A DNA stretch of 10,599 nt from Bdellovibrio sp. (GTDB lineage Bacteria > Bdellovibrionota > Bdellovibrionia > Bdellovibrionales > Bdellovibrionaceae), in contig JAGIAF010000026.1 in assembly GCA_017745015.1 (NCBI GenBank), positions 7,584-18,182 of the forward strand, read 5' to 3'. The notes below the pieces were generated by a model. That model did not search any database and was not told where the DNA came from. It saw nothing but the letters and a program-made list of their open reading frames with translations. Positions 7,187 through 10,599 of this stretch are shown piece by piece. The translations under genes were made by a program, and so were the position numbers. Every line of letters begins with the position of its first letter. Positions within the stretch are counted from its first letter, which is position 1.

Positions 7187-7195
7187 ATTAAAAGT

Positions 7196-7243
7196 TTGCC
7201 GCGTCCGATGAAAAGGGGTACTCCTCTTGGACGCGCAATTTTT
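7196..7243 (+). terminator. Intrinsic terminator after the ABC operon, or attenuator in the mgtE leader
   Basis: TTGC (7196-7199), an unpaired C, and GCGTCC (7201-7206) pair with GGACGC (7229-7234) and GCAA (7235-7238); TTTTT follows at 7239-7243. The apical 22 nt contain AGGGG-TA-CTCCT, which can extend the stem. It lies 10 nt after the ABC stop and ends 24 nt before the mgtE ATG. Confidence 0.75.
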
Positions 7244-7256
7244 AACGAATCAGCAT

Positions 7257-7260
7257 GAGG
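7257..7260 (+). promoter_or_regulatory. Ribosome binding site of mgtE
   Basis: GAGG lies 7 nt before ATG 7268, which favours this ATG over the in-frame GTG at 7262 that would leave only 1 nt of spacing. Confidence 0.65.
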
Positions 7261-7267
7261 TGTGGGC

Positions 7268-8605
7268 ATGGATAACAACCAAACCCCCGATGAAACACTA
7301 GACGAGAACTCCGTAATCAGTCTGACGGACCAGTGGTCTTCTTTGACCCCTGATGAACGTCGTGAAAAATTCAAAGAGCTGCCGCGGACCGATGCTGAGG
7401 AGTTGTTCCTCAATCTTCCTACTCATGACCAAGCCGAACTTATCGCCGAAGCGTCTCACCTTGAGAAACGCTCTTGGGTTCGTTTGCTGGCTCCCGATGA
7501 CGTAGCCGACTTAATCCAAGAGATGGGTCCAGACCACAAAGAAGACTTGCTGTCTTTGCTAGACCCTCAAACCAAGCGTGAAGTGATCGCCCTTCTTGCC
7601 TATGCAGAAGACGCGGCCGGTGGTCTGATGAGCACTCGTTTCGTGCGCCTGCGTTCTGAAATGAGCGTCGACGAAGCGATCAGTTATCTGCGTATTCAAG
7701 CTAAAACTCACGTTGAGTCGATCTATTACGCTTACGTTTTAGAATCGGACCAAAAACTTTTGGGCGTTATTTCTTTCCGCGAAATTTTCTCTGCCGCTCC
7801 CGGCACGAAGATCGCCGACATCATGCACACCGATATCTTGAAAGTTCCACCCGAAATGGACCAAGAGGAAATCGGTCGTATCTTTTCTCAGCATGATTTG
7901 ATGGCCCTTCCCGTTGTCGACGAACACGGTATCATGAAAGGTATCGTGACCTTCGACGACGTGGCCACAGCGGTTCAAGAAGAAACCACAGAAGACATCC
8001 ACAAGCTGGGTGGTGTGGAATCCTTGGATGCGCCGTACATGAAAATCTCGATGATGGAGATGATCAAGAAACGTGCGGGTTGGTTGCTAGTCCTCTTCTT
8101 AGGAGAGATGTTCACAGCAACGGCCATGGGTTATTTCCAAACGGAAATCGAGCGCGCGGTGGTTTTGGCTCTTTTCATTCCGTTAATTATCAGCTCTGGC
8201 GGTAACTCCGGCTCTCAAGCATCGACATTGATTATTCGTGCGATGGCCTTGGGTGAGGTTCGTCTTCGTGACTGGTGGCGTGTATTGGGTCGCGAGTTGA
8301 TGGCGGGCTTGGCACTGGGTGTGTGCTTAGGAACTGTGGGCTTGTGCCGTATCTTGATTTGGCCTACCCGCGAGGCATTGTATGGTCCTCACTACGTGTT
8401 GGTTGCGATCACAGTTATGCTCAGCCTTATTGGTATCGTCTTGTGGGGTACGATCTCTGGTTCAATGCTTCCGTTCTTGCTTAAAAAGATCGGCTTTGAC
8501 CCGGCTTCAGCTTCCGCTCCTGCCGTTGCTACTCTTGTAGACGTAACTGGTTTGATTATCTACTTCACTGTAGCTTCAGTAATCCTTCACGGTGTTCTGC
8601 TCTAA
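7268..8605 (+). CDS. mgtE: MgtE-type magnesium transporter/channel
   Basis: A 445-residue, full-length MgtE. It has an acidic helical N-domain (about 25-120), two CBS domains (about 122-180 and 184-243) that in this family sense cytosolic Mg2+ and gate the pore, a connecting helix, and five membrane helices (about 271-289, 296-312, 345-362, 377-400, 421-444). Diagnostic motifs: YAEDAAGGLMS (112-122) before the first CBS domain, FIPLIISSGGNSGSQAS (303-319) with IIRAMALGEV, and SGSMLPFLLKK followed by DPASASAPAVATLVDVTG (411-428). Asp425 in TLVDVTG corresponds to the pore Mg2+-site aspartate known from Thermus MgtE (Asp432 there). It forms an inner-membrane homodimer in characterised members. 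The gene stands alone, between two terminator-like hairpins, and has no apparent functional link to the ABC operon upstream. Start ATG 7268 is chosen on RBS spacing. Confidence 0.95.
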   Translation: MDNNQTPDETLDENSVISLTDQWSSLTPDERREKFKELPRTDAEELFLNLPTHDQAELIAEASHLEKRSWVRLLAPDDVADLIQEMGPDHKEDLLSLLDPQTKREVIALLAYAEDAAGGLMSTRFVRLRSEMSVDEAISYLRIQAKTHVESIYYAYVLESDQKLLGVISFREIFSAAPGTKIADIMHTDILKVPPEMDQEEIGRIFSQHDLMALPVVDEHGIMKGIVTFDDVATAVQEETTEDIHKLGGVESLDAPYMKISMMEMIKKRAGWLLVLFLGEMFTATAMGYFQTEIERAVVLALFIPLIISSGGNSGSQASTLIIRAMALGEVRLRDWWRVLGRELMAGLALGVCLGTVGLCRILIWPTREALYGPHYVLVAITVMLSLIGIVLWGTISGSMLPFLLKKIGFDPASASAPAVATLVDVTGLIIYFTVASVILHGVLL

Positions 8606-8651
8606 AAATTATTGAGGCTTTAAAAAATAAAAAGCTGGGTTCATACCTACG

Positions 8652-8685
8652 AAAACCCACAATTCTAACGAATTGTGGGTTTTTT
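8652..8685 (+). terminator. Strong intrinsic terminator of mgtE
   Basis: CCCACAATTC (8656-8665), loop TAAC, and GAATTGTGGG (8670-8679) form a perfect 10-bp stem. It is preceded by AAAA (8652-8655) and followed by TTTTTT (8680-8685), so it is nearly symmetric and could act in both directions. It lies about 46 nt after the mgtE stop. Confidence 0.95.
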
Positions 8686-8691
8686 AATTCC

Positions 8692-8829
8692 GGGAGCTGA
8701 GGAGACCCACTTTAGGCATTCCGTCGACACGCCATCCAGGCTCAGCTGTCGTTCGCCTTCGGCGAATGCGCGCCATCGTGGCGCCGATAGAGGTCGACTT
8801 CACACCTAAAGTGGGTCTCCTCAACTCTC
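8692..8829. repeat. Compact self-complementary element with terminal inverted repeats (MITE-like or structured RNA)
   Basis: A perfect 19-bp inverted repeat, TGAGGAGACCCACTTTAGG at 8698-8716 and its complement at 8805-8823, bounds a 126-bp unit. Past one mismatch the pairing continues as GGGAG/CTCTC (with one G-T pair), extending it to 8692-8829. Inside, GTCGAC at 8723-8728 and 8793-8798 can pair. Two further hairpins lie within: TTCGCC-TTC-GGCGAA (8752-8766) and GCGCCA-TCG-TGGCGC (8770-8784). GCC/GGC at 8731-8741 could add a weak third. There is no T-tract, so it is not a terminator. No obvious target-site duplication flanks it and no coding sequence fits. It is visibly more GC-rich than the DNA to its right. 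Candidates are a non-autonomous mobile element, a REP-type repeat, or a structured non-coding RNA. No second copy is present in this window. Confidence 0.75.
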
Positions 8830-8979
8830 CAAATTGTGCAACTTCCTCAGACTGTAGAACTCAGCGAAATAAATTATAGCCGCTAGCTTTGGCTATGAGA
8901 TGTTCGGGTTTCTTTGTCGTGCACCGTTGCGACGGGCAAGTCGTTTGGTGTGCGCACACTGAGAGATCAATTTGAAAAG

Positions 8980-9129
8980 CTTTCGTCATTAATATTAAAT
9001 GAGGCCAGTTTGTTCGGATCACAGGGTAGATCCGTTGATTTGTTGATCATAAAAATTGTTGGAATTTTAAAATTTGCAATCGGTGCAAAGCCATCGCCAT
9101 CAACATTAAATGAGTTGGTTTATTCGGAT
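8980..9129 (+). repeat. Two degenerate direct repeats of about 40 nt, 111 nt apart
   Basis: 8980-9019 and 9091-9129 share about 31 of 40 positions with a single gap, including the identical blocks ATTAAATGAG and TTCGGAT. The 111-nt offset is a multiple of three, and both copies fall in the same open frame, where they read LSSLILNEASLF and PSPSTLNELVYS. It may be a diverged duplication. Confidence 0.45.
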
Positions 9130-9450
9130 TTAGTATGATTATTGTTTGCAGTATCTATGAAATTACCGAGCAACAGCTGTGAATTTCTGAAAATTTACTG
9201 CGCAGGATGTTGCACTTCCTTTGTAATAAAATATCTCTTGCGGGATATTTTTGAAGTTCTTATCTCTCTATCATTCAACAAGAATGCTTTGATCGCGAGG
9301 GACGATGCGAGTGTTGAATACTCTCATTCTTGAGGCGTTTAGAGCGCCATAAGCGTGTTCCTATGTATTTCACTGACTGAAAAGAGTCATGCGGAAAACC
9401 TCAAAAATCACTTTGAAAAAGTCGTGGTAAGCTACTCCAGATTTCGCTAC

Positions 9451-9455
9451 GGAGG
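9451..9455 (+). promoter_or_regulatory. Strong ribosome binding site of the HNH gene
   Basis: GGAGG, followed by TAAAGA, places the core 6 nt before ATG 9462. It is the best Shine-Dalgarno in the window. Confidence 0.8.
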
Positions 9456-9461
9456 TAAAGA

Positions 9462-10511
9462 ATGAAAACTTCAACTTTGAATATCGGTCACTTGTCGAAT
9501 GCAGATTTGCTGAGTCGTTTTGGCAAGCTTGTGCAAACTGAACGTAAGATCACGCATTTAGTTTTAGAGTGTATTGCTGAGATAGATGCTCGGAAGTTGT
9601 TTTTGGATAAAGCTTATCCCAGTCTTTATGAATTTCTTGTTCAAGAGTTTGGCTATAGCTCTTCTGCTGCTTTAAGACGTATTGAATCAGCGCGACTTCT
9701 GCGTGAAGTTCCGGAAGTGGCTGTGAAGATTGAAAGTGGTGCTTTAAATTTATCGCAGCTATCCAAAGTGCAACAAGCCGTCAGAGCTGTTCAAAAAATT
9801 GCAGATCGCAAATTAGATATTGAGGAGAAAAAAGAACTTTTGAACCGTATTGAACATACGACTCAGCAACAAACAGAAGTGATTTTGTGTCAGGCCCTCT
9901 CTTTGCCAGTGCTAGTTGAGAATAAAGAAAGGGTCCATCGTGATGAGTCGGTCACCCTGACTATTACCTTCAGTAAAGAGCAAATAGCCATCTTAAAGCA
10001 AGCTCAAGATTTAGTTGCCCATGCGGTATCAGAGCAGAATTGGGCTGAAGCTATCACTTATTTAGCTAAAAAAGAAATCCAACGTCGAACTAAATTGAGA
10101 GAAGCTACGCAAGTCACAACCGCTGCGGGTGTTAGAATTAAATCTGATACGGATAAGAGCAAGAATATGGCTACAGATAAAGATATTGGTATTAGGCCGA
10201 CGAGTGCCGTAAGAAACGAACATCAGAACAGCAATGAAACGAAGACTCAAAATAAAATTCAACCTCAATCCTTAACTCATCCCGGTCGAAAACCACTTCG
10301 AACTTCAATAAAAAAGACTATTCTGAATCATGACAAATGCTGCCAATTTAAAGATCACTCAACTGGAAAGATCTGTGGAAGCACCCGCTTTCTGCAAGTG
10401 GATCACAGGCAAGCAGTATGGGCCGGAGGGTCGAATGATCTTCAAAACTTGGAGATCCTTTGCTCTCAACACAATCAACACAAATACCGACAGGAAAGTT
10501 TTTTAGACTAA
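9462..10511 (+). CDS. HNH endonuclease-domain protein with helical N-terminal region
   Basis: 349 residues. The N-terminal half (about 10-110) is helical and resembles a repeated Bdellovibrio-type arrangement of 'L-x-x-x-x-K-L-V-x-x-E-R-K-I' at 16-30, then YPSLYEFLVQEFGYSSSAALRRI (52-74) and LLREVPEVAVKIESGALNLSQLS (79-101). A middle region (about 110-210) carries Gln/Glu/Lys-rich helices, and a polar linker (about 211-275) is probably disordered. The C-terminal domain (about 285-345) is an HNH nuclease: Cys293/Cys294 and Cys305 as likely zinc ligands with Cys334, the catalytic LQVDHR (Asp314-His315), Asn329 in DLQNLEILC, and SQHNQHK (His337, His340). A metal-dependent DNA-cutting activity is expected from the family; the role is unknown. 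It is AT-richer than the genes to its left and follows a long AT-rich gap, consistent with transfer. The ATG is well supported by GGAGG. Confidence 0.87.
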   Translation: MKTSTLNIGHLSNADLLSRFGKLVQTERKITHLVLECIAEIDARKLFLDKAYPSLYEFLVQEFGYSSSAALRRIESARLLREVPEVAVKIESGALNLSQLSKVQQAVRAVQKIADRKLDIEEKKELLNRIEHTTQQQTEVILCQALSLPVLVENKERVHRDESVTLTITFSKEQIAILKQAQDLVAHAVSEQNWAEAITYLAKKEIQRRTKLREATQVTTAAGVRIKSDTDKSKNMATDKDIGIRPTSAVRNEHQNSNETKTQNKIQPQSLTHPGRKPLRTSIKKTILNHDKCCQFKDHSTGKICGSTRFLQVDHRQAVWAGGSNDLQNLEILCSQHNQHKYRQESFLD

Positions 10512-10599
10512 AACCAATAAAAGCCTCCCGCAAACAGCTAGGTGCTCTAAAAGTTTTTACTCTGCATTCGATGAACTATTACGGCAAGCTGCTGAGAGG

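Larger units (their letters stand above)
8830..9461. other. AT-rich region without a convincing gene
   Basis: About 630 bp without a supportable gene. Two open stretches (8914-9138 and 9142-9333, plus strand) begin with TTG codons, lack good ribosome binding sites and match no family I recognise. Small hairpins are present: ATAGCC/GGCTAT at 8876-8896, CGGATC/GATCCG at 9015-9034, and AAAATATC/GATATTTT at 9228-9251, the last ending in a T-run and perhaps a weak terminator. A degenerate 40-nt repeat lies at 8980-9019 and 9091-9129. The stretch could hold decayed coding sequence, a small RNA, or the promoter of the downstream HNH gene. Confidence 0.6.

Noticed and set aside
7187..7267. M-box or other Mg2+ riboswitch upstream of mgtE
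   Set aside because: The leader is only about 80 nt and contains one hairpin; M-box RNAs are much longer and have several conserved helices.
8692..8829. Integron attC site or tRNA
   Set aside because: The branched fold invites both ideas. There are no attC core sites (RYYYAAC/GTTRRRY), no integrase or cassettes, and no tRNA anticodon arm or CCA-type acceptor.
9228..9251. Intrinsic terminator AAAATATC/GATATTTT
   Set aside because: The stem is almost all A-T pairs and follows no supported gene. Listed only as a small hairpin.
8914..9333. Two TTG-initiated open frames of 74 and 63 codons
   Set aside because: No Shine-Dalgarno, no recognisable domain, AT-rich composition. Kept only as a description of the gap and its repeat.
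10507..10599. Open plus-strand frame to the window edge (ending ..SAFDELLRQAAER) and an ATG at 10571 in another frame
   Set aside because: No start codon with a ribosome binding site and too short to identify. It could be the start of a further gene, but the window ends too soon to support it.

Overview
The window most resembles a chromosome segment from a Bdellovibrio-like predatory bacterium or a close relative (Bdellovibrionota). This is inference. It rests on a TIGR02147-type gene start at the left edge and a Bdellovibrio-style HNH endonuclease at the right edge, two families I associate with this group. It also fits the mid-range G+C, the many small signal-peptide proteins, and the use of GTG and TTG starts. 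No rRNA, tRNA or CRISPR array is visible.

Layout. (1) 1-120 on the minus strand holds the first 40 codons of a TIGR02147 / DUF4423-type protein that runs off the window. It is divergent from two small secreted proteins of unknown function (362-799 and 824-1342), which end at a clear intrinsic terminator (1355-1384). The divergent intergenic region contains a 10-bp inverted repeat overlapping a possible promoter. (2) 1383-2888 on the minus strand is a Tat-exported, probably lipid-anchored FAD amine oxidase. It is divergent, with only about 32 bp between start codons, from an operon of three tightly linked genes. These are an EGLN/SM-20-like Fe(II)/2-oxoglutarate hydroxylase (2921-3547) and two ABC half-transporters (3544-5328 and 5321-7186). 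The two halves look like the split halves of an ABCC/MRP-type exporter: one canonical ATP site and one degenerate site can be read from the motifs. (3) A hairpin with a T-tract (7196-7243) separates this operon from mgtE (7268-8605), a complete CBS-domain Mg2+ channel/transporter with its own strong terminator (8652-8685).

(4) From 8686 to the end the character changes. A compact, highly self-complementary element of about 126-138 bp with near-perfect terminal inverted repeats sits directly after the mgtE terminator. It is followed by about 630 bp of AT-rich DNA without a convincing gene but with a degenerate repeat, and then an AT-richer HNH endonuclease gene (9462-10511). This right-hand third looks like accessory or recently acquired DNA.

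How the genes may work together: the hydroxylase and the two ABC halves overlap each other (4 bp and 8 bp), so they are almost certainly co-transcribed and translationally coupled. The divergent periplasmic amine oxidase may belong to the same locus. A plausible but unproven reading is a small system that modifies and exports a peptide or metabolite.
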